In this document: positions 1 to 10,898 of the stretch, piece by piece
How positions within the stretch are numbered: the first letter of the stretch is position 1
Layout: each line of letters starts with the position of its first letter
From: Cyathus striatus
Taxonomy: Eukaryota > Basidiomycota > Agaricomycetes > Agaricales > Nidulariaceae
Reading direction: 5' to 3'
Assembly (NCBI GenBank): GCA_025738555.1
Contig: JAOVFP010000024.1
Span: forward strand, 186,001 to 250,000
DNA: 64,000 nucleotides
The notes under the pieces: model-generated
What the model was told of the DNA's origin: nothing
Seen by the model: the letters and a program-made list of their open reading frames with translations, nothing else
Databases searched by the model: none
Program-made: the position numbers and the translations under genes

Positions 1-113
1 TGTCACATGTCACAGGCTGTCATGAACAGCAATTTGAGAGAAATATGGCACTTACTTAGCCAAAAAATTTCACCTGTGCCAGGCATCTGTAAGGGTATGA
101 ACAGTTCCACCCT

Positions 114-945
114 GTGTCATGCATAAATTTTGGGCTTGAACACTTGGTCGAACTGAATTTTTCATCACACTCTCTCAAGCATGAACAAGTGATCAAAATT
201 ATCCAGTATACCTATCAGTGTGGTGATGAGTATGGAGATGTATCTGCCACTTGGGATTGGAATCTTATGCCTGGTATAGCTGTGGATTATGAAGAAACTC
301 CTTTGAACTGTGATCATACTCACTCAGTACACTGGTATAGAGAACTTTGTAGGGGCGGGAGAAGTGGGTATCACTGTGATGCATTACACTGATCCCTATA
401 CAAGATCCCTTCAGTGGCAGAAGGTCTGGTTTTTCCTTGAAGATGACATACAACACACTATGGTTTCCAACATGTTGTCCTCCAGCAATGTGTTGGTCTT
501 CTCTGTACTGGATTAGTGCAAACTCAATGGTGTCATCATAATGGATGGCACAGAGAAGCACCTGTCAATGACTGCTTCAGTAAAGTCTTTATGGCATGAT
601 GGAATTGGATACAGCTTTACAGAAGGCAACAATGTATTAACAGTATTACTTGAAGTTGATGAAAAGACTGGAAACTAGTTCTACAATAGGAATGTCCATA
701 CAGCCTCTGTCATTGTTGACCTCTTTGCTGCTTGGCTGGGTCATATGTTGTTCAACACCTCTGTCAGGTATACCATTTTTTTTGGCACTATACTGAACTC
801 TTTACTGGAAAAAGCATTCATGGCCAACCAACAGCATTAATTGTCAGTAATATTTCTGCTGTCTATCACTCCAGTCCAAACTGTGATAATAGTGTTTTGG
901 AGCTCAGGCAGAGGCTTATTCCCACTAACTTTAGTTAGTAGGGTT
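114..945 (+). pseudogene. Decayed polysaccharide lyase family 8 fragment
   Basis: Broken remains of the C-terminal part of a fungal polysaccharide lyase family 8 enzyme, a secreted lyase acting on uronate-containing polysaccharides. Residues read as family-like blocks: GDEYGDVSATWDWNLMPGI then VDYEETPLNCDHT (from about 220), after a frame change YTGIENFVGAGEVGITVMHYTDP and WQKVWFFLEDDIQH (from about 330), then LWHDGIGYSF and VDLFAAWLGH further on. There is at least one frameshift near 310-330, in-frame stops near 514 and 676, and no N-terminus. Only two CpG dinucleotides remain in the first 960 bases, so decay by cytosine deamination is likely. The family assignment is from remembered motif patterns, not a search. 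Confidence 0.6.
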
Positions 946-1639
946 ATAGGGTGCTGTTCAAACATTTTTTGGCAGTAAATTTCGATGCCGACACGCCGAC
1001 AGGGTCGTTGTGGTCATGCGTTGTAATCTTCAGCAATTTCCCTACTGCAGCTTTGTTCATCCTATTCAGGTTTTGCAAACTTAAGAGCACTTGTCTTCGA
1101 ATTTCAAGGCAATCAAAAGTCTTTCAGTTATTGGTTGTATGGTACTGTAGTGTATGAGTCTCATTTTAATTTTGCTGTAGTCTGCGGAGATGCTTGTATT
1201 TGATATACTTATATGATATGTGGTACATTGTTGCCCATTGAATGTGGAGTCTGCCCCTCCATTTTAGGTCTTGAGTCTAAGTACTAATTCAGCTTATATT
1301 AGATATTTCAAACATCTTATTATTGCTTCTTAGCATCGCATTTCTACCTTCAATTTCAATTAGTTTAGATGTTTGTATCTTTCCTGGGCCGGGTAAGTTA
1401 AAGTAGTTAGTGGGCTCTGCCGGCGATAGCCGGCTCTAGGTATTATTCACATAGTACATTCACACCACAACAGCAAGGCACTACTGCCATTAACATTACT
1501 GCCAATGACAACATTGCATTGATGTACAAGTTAGATAACAATGAAATTACTGCCAGTAACCCTTCACAAGCCTTAACTGGGACAGAACTCTACATTGTTG
1601 GGACCTGGAAAGAATCCAGCTGAATGAGGTTCTGGACAA
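946..1639. other. Non-coding gap with a CpG-normal island and a GC-rich hairpin
   Basis: No gene was seen. CpG returns abruptly here: six CpGs lie in 961-1020, after only two in the preceding 960 bases, and more lie at 1388 and 1421-1434. A small hairpin, GCCGGC-GATA-GCCGGC, sits near 1422-1437. CpG disappears again from about 1445, where retroelement-like sequence begins. This stretch may be unmethylated host sequence or a younger insertion. Confidence 0.5.
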
Positions 1640-3170
1640 GTATAAAATGCTGTAATTGAGCTTCCTTCTGAAGGACTGGCAGGTACTACTACTGCACCCC
1701 ATCCCCCAACCCCCTTTAGGGCTCTCCTTCTTCTCAATTCCCTCCTCCCCTTCCATCTGTTTCCTTGGAGTCCTGATCAACACAGAACTCTGCTGGGTGC
1801 CACAACAGGCTGCAGCTCTAACCAAAGGCCAAGGTTGACTGTCAAACATGTGGCACCTAATCAGGCCCTCCAGTGGTACCAGTGTCTCAGCTGAAGTCAT
1901 GCACCACCTATATATTTTAATTGCTATCCCATGTATACTATACACAGTCAACATATGGGCACAGCCCCCAACCTCAACCATGATCCCACTGATATACCAG
2001 CCCACTGCCCAACTCCACCCCTGGCACAAATCCACTGCCAAGCAGCTGTTTTGATTACAGGTGGCATGCACTACTCCCCAACTGACATTACCCTACTTCT
2101 TGCCAATTTTCCCCCCTTCCAAATCCTCATTGCTGACCTACAGTTCCATGCCACAGCCCACTTCACAACCCTTCCATGCTTCCACCCCCTCTCCTCAGTC
2201 ATCTGGCTCTCCTCCCAGTTTGTGAAACACCACCAGTCCCCATTAGACCTCCTTTTCCACCACTACCCAATCAAGCTGGCTTCGACTGAAACAATCCTGC
2301 TGTCTTGCCACCACCCTCATTGGACTCCTCCCTTTTCTTCTTGAGTAGATAGTGACATGGTGGAAGCCATTATTAGTGATATCTCTGACACATCTAACAT
2401 AATTACTTACACTGACAGCTCCAGCCTAAATGATAGAATAGGTTCCTCTGCAGTAATGTACTGCAATGGGTCTTCTACAAGGGTCTATGCTACTGTCTGG
2501 GGTCAGCCTCCCTCTATATGGTCTACAACATGGAATGTGCCGGTCTCGTTCTTGGAGCACACCTGCTATCCACACTCCCCATCAGGAGGTATCTCTTGGT
2601 CTCATTCATAGTGGACAACCAGGCAGCTGTCTCAGTGGCAGGTAACCATAACTCTCACTCAGGTCACCAACTGGTGGACCTCTTCTCAACTCAAGTGGAA
2701 TCTATATTGGATTGCACCCCACTAGCACACCAGCCTGCTATCCTCATCAGATGGATCCCAGAACACCAGGGTGTCCTGAGCAATGAACACACCAATACAG
2801 AGGCGAAGGGTGTCATTACACATAGCTTTAGCCCTCATCACCTCCTCCTGCAGTGCCTTCATACACTGCTGCCAGCAAACAAATCCACACTGCCCACTGC
2901 CCAACTCACCTCTCACACTGAGAACACATGGAAATAATCACCCTGCTTGGTCATACAAACTGAATTGTTCCCTTCTGATGCCTGTCCAAACTGCAGGATG
3001 TCCTTTTCTCGCTGCCTCAGAAATTGTCAACATTACTAGGGTATCTGATCACAACCCCCTCCTCCACCACTTATACTGCATGGGGAAGTCTCCCTCCCCC
3101 ACCTGCCATCAAAACCCTGAAACTACCAACCACTTCCTGTTCCACTGTGTCACGAAAACTAACTTTTAAT
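1640..3170 (+). mobile_element. 5'-truncated, degenerate non-LTR (LINE) retrotransposon
   Basis: Remains of the end of a LINE polyprotein spread over three frames. The C-terminal reverse transcriptase part shows FLGVLINTELCWVPQQAAAL (about 1760) and ITGGMHYSPTDITLLLA (about 2055), then a KHHQSPLDLLFHH block. An RNase H domain follows: YTDSSSLNDRIGSSAV (about 2410), VDNQAAVSVAG (about 2610) and IRWIPEHQGVLSNEHTNTEA (about 2745). The tail has a zinc-knuckle-like CHQNPETTNHFLFHC (about 3105). RT followed by RNase H fits Tad1-like fungal LINEs. The 5' two thirds of the ORF is missing and stops and frameshifts are frequent, so it cannot be active. Confidence 0.8.
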
Positions 3171-4821
3171 TGCAAGGCATTGAAGTGCATTATAACTCCT
3201 TAATGCATGGCCTACTTTACAAGGCATATAATTGAGGACAAAAGCCTTCACGGCATTATAAAACTTGGCTGGAAGTGTTACAATATACCCCAAGGTTCAC
3301 GTGTACTATTAAGATGAAGTAGATAACCATGCAATTGATTTTAAGCTGACATCCCATTTTGGTATATAAAAAAACAATGATATTTTTGCCTAATTGAGTA
3401 CACAAAGAATAGCTATGTTTATCAACTACAGCTCCAGAAAAGTAAAGCAATATTTCCATTCTAGTACACATGCTTTGTATGTTGTCTACCCATGAGTAAT
3501 ACTACATACCGTGTCACATAGACACCACTAGTCAGCTACCCACTGTTAACATAACATAGATAAGATAACATCGCTTACCAGTAGTTTACTTACCTCTGGG
3601 GTTATCCACTTACAACTTAAAGCTACTTAGTTCTTAAGTTATGCGATACCCAGCAAGAGTGTCATCCTTTTATGCATTTTGAACAGGTGGTTAGTCAGCA
3701 TCCACTGGATCTTGTTCCGTAGTCTGGACAAAGACACTTGCAAGACCCGGACCAAAGTGCAGCCTCTTCGAGAAAGGTCTGGATTCTTTACACTCTTAGC
3801 TTATAGGTCTTTCTCCTTCAAGTCATGTCACAAATCTTGAAGTGATGATCTTGATACTTCTCACATTTATTTTAATTCATCTCATGTGACCCATTCCATG
3901 AGTCACTAGTCACTGGTGACTGGTGACCAGACATATAACAAATATGATGAGGGTTAAATACGTGATACATATTATTACTGTACACTATAATCTAGACATA
4001 ATCTTAAGAATACATTATGATTGGTTGTATCAAGTCACAGGATTAGTACGATGAGACATGCTTTACAGTGCCATATAGTAGCATTTCAATACCTGAGCAG
4101 ACACTTTTCAAGTGTTTTGCAATGATGTTTAAGGCTAAATATATTGCAATGTGGTTTCGACTTTCGTGACATGCCCAGCCCATGCAATAGCAAGGTTCCA
4201 ACTTACCCATGGGCCATGCCTGCTCCCTCTCCCACCACTGCCTTATACTTGATAGGCTCCTTGCCTCACTGAAACACATAGTGGCCATCTTTGCATATGT
4301 CCGAACCACTGAACACTTCAACTATACACTCAGCCTCCCAGAGTGGACCCCCCCAGACAAATAAAGCTCCTGCTAAATTAGCCCATCAACAGTAGCCTAC
4401 CCCAAGACCACCCTGTGACTCTGGAATACCCCCTTGACTCCCACCATACATAGTGTAGACAAGGGCCTAACCAGCCTGATCCTTTAGGGATCAGCTCCCC
4501 TCACCTCCAGCCCACCAGCCTGAGCTTGCCCTTCTGCCTCAACTCATCCATACCTGATTAGATAGATTTTCTCACCTAAGTAGTATAATCACTGTGTAGT
4601 TGTGACATATGGTTTTTCACAACTGACTTAATAAACTAGGGGGGTTTTTTTTTTTTTAAAAAAAAAAAAAAGTACTACTGCATTACAGTCTATTAACTGA
4701 AATGTTTTTCATGAAAAATTATTGCCTCATGTAGTGTAGTTCTTATTATTTGAATATCCATAAATGCAAAGTGAAACACATTCATTTATTCACTGCAAAT
4801 ATGAAAGAACTATGAACAAAC
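3171..4821. other. AT-rich, CpG-poor repeat-type sequence without a recognisable gene
   Basis: No supported gene. It contains a short inverted repeat, GTCAC-TG-GTGAC, near 3909-3920, a C-rich stretch at about 4170-4540 that reads like an eroded coding sequence in several frames but matches nothing I recognise, and adjoining T13 and A14 runs at about 4645-4671 that could mark the tail of a retroposed copy. CpG is nearly absent. Confidence 0.4.
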
Positions 4822-5716
4822 TTAGAATATGGGCTGCTCAGTGTATGTCTCCAGTTGTTGATACATCTGTTCCTGGATGTAGGCATCCTCAGCCAGGGGA
4901 GCAACAGGGACAGAAATGGGCTCACATTGTTCCAAAGAAGGCTCAGAAACAATTTTATTAACAGGAGGCTCAAGAATTTGGACAGGATCAGGAAGAGGCT
5001 TCTTGGGGCCAAGTTGACCTTCAGGATCCCAACCTTTCATGCTGAAGAATGACCAGTTAGTAGCTGCACTAAATGCAAACAGAGCAAGATTACATACATC
5101 TTAATTTTAATACCCAATACACCCTGCCTCAAGAGAACATGGCAAACAGCATAGTCAACAAAATCATGTGCAGGTTGACTGGAGTGGATCATGAAGCCAT
5201 CAGTAAATTTCATGGACTTGGCATGGGCAGCATGAAGCTTGCCAGAAACAACAACTTCACAATCCTTTGCACCTGACTCCATGACAAATTGAAGAACACC
5301 ATAGCATGCACTGTTTCACTTATTAATACAGCGATCTTGTTAAAGTACCAATTGCATAACTCACTGACAGACAGCAAGACCACCAAGAAGCTTATATCTC
5401 AGACTCTCACACTGTGCAATAGCAGAAAGACCTTGGTACTGAACCTTTTCAGCACAAAGTTCAAGGGAATTCTCAGGAAACTTGAAGCACTTTTGGATGA
5501 GAGCAGTAAGCTCACAAATTCGACGGCCCTTCTCACCAAGAACTTCCTGAGTGTGGGTAGCCCTAATAATGATCTTGGAAAATCATTAACAAAAGAAGTT
5601 GGGAATGTCATGAAATAAATAAAGTGTACTTCAGTGCAAGCATGGGTGATGCAAACATCACAATCAGAGTAACCCTCCTTGGCCAACTCGTTGTCACAGG
5701 TGAAAGTTGATTTCAC
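4822..5716 (-). pseudogene. RPS3: CpG-decayed copy of 40S ribosomal protein S3 (uS3)
   Basis: A copy of the gene for small-subunit protein uS3 (mRNA-entry side of the 40S ribosome, KH domain). Four exons can be joined without any stop or frameshift: about 5716-5630, 5573-5365, 5310-5098 and 5041-4822. The three introns (54-56 nt) keep GT...AG ends, and intron 3 has a CTAAC branch site. Blocks such as [30 protein letters not shown] and GWDPEGQLGPKKPLPDP identify it. The N-terminal 20-30 residues were not found. Normally invariant arginines are replaced by Cys, His or Gln at many places (for example [19 protein letters not shown]), as expected if CGN codons lost their CpG. Retained introns show a genomic, not mRNA-derived, duplicate. 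It is almost certainly non-functional, with the working gene elsewhere. Confidence 0.85.
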
Positions 5717-6108
5717 ATAATGACATGAATACAGCTAAATCACTCAAAGATAGAAAAGCAAACACTTAGAAAACTTAATAATACCTTAACAAACAACACT
5801 TAATATGCACTTCTATTTCACTATTGATCAGGAAAACCATACACAAGTAACTAATCAATACACTAACAAATAAAGCTACATAAACACTAATAGTCCATCA
5901 CCAATCAGAACAATTATACACAAACAAGTAACTACAATACCAGCTCATTATTAATCAAGATAAATATATACAAATACTTAGTCATACTACTGGACCAGCA
6001 CTAATCAGAATAAATATCATCATACAACAACTACACCAAGACTAATATGTACAAACAATTATACCCTGTACAAAATAAGAAAGCCTTCAGGTATGAACAA
6101 CAGAGCAC
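5717..6108. other. AT-rich spacer, no gene
   Basis: Very AT-rich sequence with many short direct motifs (variants of CTAATCA and ACAAGTAACTA). The missing first exon of the uS3 copy was looked for here and not found. No coding potential was seen. Confidence 0.5.
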
Positions 6109-6212
6109 CATTGTTCTCAAGAGCTATTAATAGCACAACCATTGTGCTAAATATACCCATTGTTCTTTCAAGTACTATTAATAGCATTTCTATTGTGCTA
6201 AATATACCCATT
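6109..6212. repeat. Tandem duplication of a ~50-bp AT-rich unit
   Basis: Two adjacent copies of a unit that starts CCATTGTTCT, passes through TATTAATAGCA and ends ATTGTGCTAAATATACC. The copies differ at several positions. The purpose is unknown; it lies just upstream of promoter-like sequence with GGCATATAAGGAAG at about 6340, which could be part of an old LTR. Confidence 0.6.
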
Positions 6213-6536
6213 GTCTAAGATGCTGACTCATGCATCCTAAATTGGAGAACAATGGAGAAAAGGATGACTCATACTTTCCCCAGTTGGAGAACAATGGGAA
6301 AGTAGGTGTGGGATATGATTAGTCAGCAGGAGGGTAAAAGGCATATAAGGAAGAGGAATTGGCCTGTAGAATTAACAACTTATACCTAGTTTGCATTTGT
6401 TTGTATCCCTTTGCAGTTGTAGCACACAACCCTTACCTACTAAATATAACCTATATACTTCCTCTCTACCCAGTACACGTATTGTCAGAGTCACATATAA
6501 AGCATCAACAGTAAAGTGTGAAACTAATTTGTATTA

Positions 6537-6775
6537 TTTGTGTCTACTCAGATAGTAAGGCACCGTATCTTCGTAAAGTAACAGCAGCAGCAGCATCATA
6601 TTTTGTGTCCACTCAGATAGTGAGGCACCGTATCTTCGTAAAGTAACAGCAGCAGCAGCATCGTATTTGTGTCCACTCAGATAGTGAGGCACCGTATCTT
6701 CATAAAGTAACAGCAGCAGCAGCAGCAGCAGCATCATATTTGTGTCCACTCAGATAGTGAGACACCATAACCTGG
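6537..6775. repeat. Minisatellite of ~65-bp units carrying CAG runs
   Basis: Three full and one partial tandem copies of a unit that begins GTCCACTCAGATAGTGAGGC, continues with CACCGTATCTTCGTAAAGTA and ends in a CAG run plus CATCATATTT. Copies 1 and 2 have four CAG triplets and copy 3 has seven. The fourth copy is cut off at about 6775. It is probably part of a retroelement leader rather than a gene; the long leucine ORF read on the minus strand is only the complement of the CAG runs. Confidence 0.85.
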
Positions 6776-7844
6776 TAAATTATATATGCGCCCCAGTTGT
6801 GAAGTAAGAAGTAGAAACCGTCAGGGACCTCAGCTCCGCTTCAACCTTCAACATAATAGTGACCTATATCTTCAGCCTACCCTTCACCTGCAAGCCCTTG
6901 CCACAATCCTAGTTGTTGTGCTTGCTATTCGCCTACTCTTCTAAACTTACCAACCTACCTCTACACTTAAATATACACCTGTGTTCATCACCAAACCTCT
7001 TGAGTTAAGGAGAATATCTACAAATAATATCCCCCAACACTCAGGTGCAAAGCACGAACAAAGTCACTTCCTGCTGACCACCTTAGATATTTATTATCTT
7101 AAACTGACATCGTGAGTGAAGAATTCATTGAGCTCAGCATGGAAGACATCATCTGCTATGAACTTTCTCTTTTTGCTGATCTGGGAAGCTATTCTGAAAG
7201 CTCTGGTGACTGCTTATGAAAGACAGAAAACAGCAGATAGTATATATAAGATATACAGGTCTGTCAGAGAGAGAAGTAGATGTGAGAGAGAGGAGAGAAA
7301 GAATAGGAGAAAAGAGAAGATCAAGACAGAGAGACTAAATTCTGATTAGGCTCATGACCAACCATTCTGTGATATATAGCGAGGTTTTGAGTACTTAACT
7401 GCATGACTTGTGATCATCAAAGAGAAAAAAATACAGATGAACATTGAATTCCAGCCTCATCAATGGTCTCCACACAAATACAAGGCTAATAAGGGTTGGG
7501 TTGAGTTTGAGCATGCTCAAACAGACACAGAGCAGTTGAGCTGCTGGGCAAGTGGGAACTGCTCTGTGACTTACCTTGATTCATGCAGAGATCATTGATA
7601 TCCTGTGTATTACATTACACTTGATTTATAAAATCCATGTAGTCCAACATTATTAATGACAACCAAACAAAACACTATAAAGCAACACTAATGAACAAGA
7701 CAGTGCAACATTAAACTAAGCTATAGACCTCAAACCATAGTCTTTCGACAATACTGAACAATTCATCAAGAGCTGGGGATCAGGGAGGGAGGGAATAAAA
7801 GACAAATATAACTAGAATACAGAGACCAAAGTTGAGGATGTTGA
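6776..7844. other. Repeat-type sequence, no recognised gene
   Basis: CpG-poor sequence between the minisatellite and the LTR element. A 77-codon plus-strand reading frame at 7116-7349 ends in an Arg/Glu/Lys-rich stretch, but it lacks any family resemblance and is probably chance or element-derived. Nothing else was seen. Confidence 0.4.
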
Positions 7845-8020
7845 TGTCAGAATTGGGTTGCACTCTCGCAGTGGTCACATGATATGGAATATTCCGATAG
7901 AGTATTTTAGCTAGTATGCATGTCATTTGTACTCCTTACCCACAAAGACAAAGCTTACTTTCTCTACTCTCTACTTCTCTTGAGGATGCCTGGAAGCACC
8001 CTTAACTGGGTTTTCTGACA
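7845..8020 (+). repeat. 5' LTR
   Basis: 176-bp long terminal repeat, from TGTCAGAATTGGG to GGGTTTTCTGACA. It aligns without gaps to the copy at 8719-8894. It is preceded by the target duplication GTTGA. Confidence 0.95.
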
Positions 8021-8718
8021 TTTGCGGGTTCAGCAGTTCTGGCCTGCTACAACAAAGCCAGCCCAGGGTGATCTGGGACATCAAGCCTGCCTCACCATTC
8101 GCATGTGCCCTGGTCAGCAATCCTCTATCAGGATCCTGCAGGAGAGTCTGCATTATCAACTCTATATCACCTGGTCAGCTTTTTGCAGGGGAGTCTGCAT
8201 CATCAACTCCACATCTCCTCAACACTGCCTTTTGGCCACACTCACTTCCACCCAGCACACCATCTTCTTCACCTGGCCCTTTTCTCTGTTCAACCTGATA
8301 GGCCAACTCCTGGAATCCACCTCAGATCCCTGATCCAGCTCTGATCAGCCACCATCCACCTCCATCCAATCTCCAACACCTTTCCAACACTCCACCTCCT
8401 ATCTTATCTATATCTCCTCTGGCAACTCCATCTCCACTTCATCTGTCATCTGGACAACATCCAGCATACATCAAGAATGGTCTTCACCTTCAGGGAGGGA
8501 CACAGGGGACTCAGAGGGAGCTATTTGGTTCAGGGAGGGAGCAGTTCAGGGAGGGACCTTTGGTTGGGGAGATCATTGGTGCTTTTGATTTTGTTGTGTT
8601 TTTCTTTTCTTTCCCAGTTCTTCTGGGCACTCTTTACATATCCATTCCTTTCACCCCACTCTCTTATCTTCCTTCTCTTTGGGTTTTTCATTTGTTCCCT
8701 GCTTTGAGCAAGGGAGGG

Positions 8719-8894
8719 TGTCAGAATTGGGTTGCACTCTCGCAGTGGTCATGTGATATGGAATATTCTGATAGAGTATTTTAGCTAGTACATGCATCAT
8801 TTGTACTCCTTACCTGCAAAGACAAAGCTTACTTTCTCTACTCTTGACTTCTCTTGAGGATGCCTGGAAGCACCCTTAACCAGGTTTTCTGACA
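8719..8894 (+). repeat. 3' LTR
   Basis: 176-bp long terminal repeat, the same length as the 5' copy and 15 substitutions away from it. The polypurine tract AAGGGAGGG lies immediately upstream and the target duplication GTTGA immediately downstream. Confidence 0.95.
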
Positions 8895-8899
8895 GTTGA

Positions 8900-9709
8900 G
8901 ACAAGCATTCACACAAACAATGAGTGATGTCAATGAGAGGAGAGAAATGACACAGACGAAAAAGGCTTGAGCCATGACCTTGCTCAGCTGGATGCTGGAT
9001 ATGTTCATAGCTGGCATCCTTGCACAAGGATTGCAGGTGAATTATAATTTTGACTAAGCCAAACATGACAAGGCGTGACCTCCTAAAAGCTAATGTTTAC
9101 CAGCTATAAAGACCAGTCACGGTGTTGGAGAGGTTAGTCAATGGAGGTCAATGCAGTCTGATTATGTTATGCACCATCTGACCTATAGACAGGTCGGTCA
9201 AATGTATTGACAGGGTCTCTACAGGTCTATAATCAAAATCATTCCCACCCCTTTCATGACCCAGGAAATTGGAATTAGAGCACCAAAAGACGCCACAATT
9301 AATGCTTGGGTTTGTTGCTTAGTAATATGATCTGGCATTTTCCATTGACCATTAGTGGTTGACCAGTTGACTGTCAATCACTGACTTAGACCCTTTTGAC
9401 TGATGGGGTCTGACCTGGTCATTGACAACATTGATATTATTAAAGACATGTTAAACATTGAACATTAAATATTAAGGTATTCTCCCATTGTATTTTAATA
9501 TCATATTTGATCATCTTCTCTTTTTGCTCCTGTTTTATAAGGCACTCCCACTACCAGACTTCTAACTTAACTACTTACTGTTAACACTGTTCATAAGACT
9601 TTTCTCCATCAAATCCAGATTGCAAATTATCCAAATTCAATTACTTATGCTAAACAACAAAAACATTCCATTTTAGATGTCTTTTAAGCCCAAGTACTTA
9701 GCTACAGCC
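8900..9709. other. CpG-poor spacer between repeats and PHB1
   Basis: No gene. It holds repeated short motifs resembling TTGACCAGTTGACTGTCAA and GACAGGTC, especially at 9110-9430, which could be the remains of a small inverted-repeat element, but no clear ends were found. The last 200 bp would be the 3' UTR of PHB1. Confidence 0.4.
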
Positions 9710-10898
9710 CTACTTGTTTGTTGGCACACTTAACAACACATTTCCCCCACTCGAAGGTATGTATGTCACGTTTGGATTGCCCGCCAGCGACTGCACGATC
9801 GCCTTGCTGGCCTCAATCTTGCGCAGAGCAACAAATGCTTCTCCTGCCTTCTCCAGTGCCTGCGAAATCGTCGCTGCAGCCTCCGCTTCACCTTCTGCCC
9901 TGATTACAGCGGCCTGGCGTTCTTGCTCAGCCTACATTTATCGTCAGAAACACGTCCAGCAAAATATATAATATATTGTATACCTTTTCTACAATGAACT
10001 TGGCCCTTTCAGCATCTGCGATAGTCATGTTGGCAATCATGATTAATGTTTGTAATGTGTACACACCTTGTTGTGCAATCTGCTTGGCTTCAACAGCTTG
10101 GGTAAATTCCTATGGAGTATTCGTCAGCTATGTTCGGCATTGGAAAGTATAATAACCTACTTTTCCGAAAGTAAGATGCGTGATTGAAACATCCTCGAGC
10201 TTAATGTTGAATTCTCCCGCACGATGTAATAAATCGGCTCGTATGCGTGACGACACCTGCCAATTTCGTCAAGCCATTTGCGTCTCTTGAAAACAAGCAA
10301 CACTTGAACTCACCACTTCACGTTGGGTGATCAACTCGGCAGCATCAAATTGGGCAACAATACTCTTCAATACTTCGTTTCCAATAGACGGCAAAACTCT
10401 CTCGTCATAATCCATCCCCAAACTCTGGTAAATTTTTGACAGATGTTCAACATCAGGTCTTGACAATACGCGTAACGTAATTGAAACCATCTGGAGGTCT
10501 TTCGAGCCGGTAGTCGTTGTGATGTTCTACATAGACACTATTAGGAGCAAGTGCCTGGTTCGAACGCTTCAATACGTACTCGGGGTTTAATGCGACAGTC
10601 GTAGAGAATAGCGCGTTGCAACCAGGGTACTAGGAAATGAGTTCCTTCTCCAGTTGCCTGCACGTCGTTATAATATTAAATTTACAATAGGAACCAACGA
10701 CATTACCTTGTTCTTCACACCAGAAAAGCGATCGAACATGACTGCGCGATACCCACCAGGAACATCGTAAAGACTGGCTTGCACAATTGAAGCACCCACA
10801 CCAAGCGCAACTACAGAACCTAGTTAGTGCGAGTGTACATAGAATGCTGTAAAAATAAACTCACTCAGCGCACGTCCTGCATTTTGAGAAAAGGCCAT
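9710..10898 (-). CDS. PHB1: Prohibitin-1
   Basis: Subunit of the ring-shaped prohibitin complex of the mitochondrial inner membrane, which holds membrane proteases and supports respiratory-complex and cristae stability. The start is the ATG at 10898 ([11 protein letters not shown]), followed by a short intron and a hydrophobic segment ([20 protein letters not shown]) that acts as the membrane anchor. The SPFH core reads [15 protein letters not shown], then [20 protein letters not shown] and [18 protein letters not shown] coiled-coil C-terminus rich in Ala and Glu follows, ending at the stop codon at 9710. It has several introns of about 50 nt. Length and motif order match the family. This is the first intact gene beside the repeat block, and CpG density rises sharply from its last exon on. 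Confidence 0.95.

Larger units (their letters stand above)
7845..8894 (+). mobile_element. Small non-autonomous LTR retrotransposon (TRIM-like)
   Basis: A complete 1,050-bp element. Two direct 176-bp LTRs (7845-8020 and 8719-8894) both start TGTCAGAA and end TTCTGACA, a perfect terminal inverted repeat with the usual TG...CA ends. The 5-bp target duplication GTTGA is present on both sides (7840-7844 and 8895-8899). The purine tract AAGGGAGGG sits directly before the second LTR, which sets the orientation as plus. The internal 698 bp shows no reverse transcriptase, integrase or protease; its short C-rich frames are not recognisable as Gag. By size and content it is a TRIM-like element that would need enzymes from another element. 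The LTRs differ at 15 of 176 positions, nearly all at former CpG sites. Confidence 0.9.

Noticed and set aside
1547..2071. 174-codon minus-strand frame
   Set aside because: It is antisense to the LINE reverse-transcriptase remains and has no family resemblance.
6534..6749. 71-codon minus-strand frame rich in leucine
   Set aside because: It is the complement of the CAG runs of the minisatellite; the repeat explains it fully.
8022..8344. Three overlapping plus-strand frames inside the LTR element
   Set aside because: They are C-rich, overlap one another in different frames, lack Gag, protease or RT motifs, and lie in a non-autonomous element.
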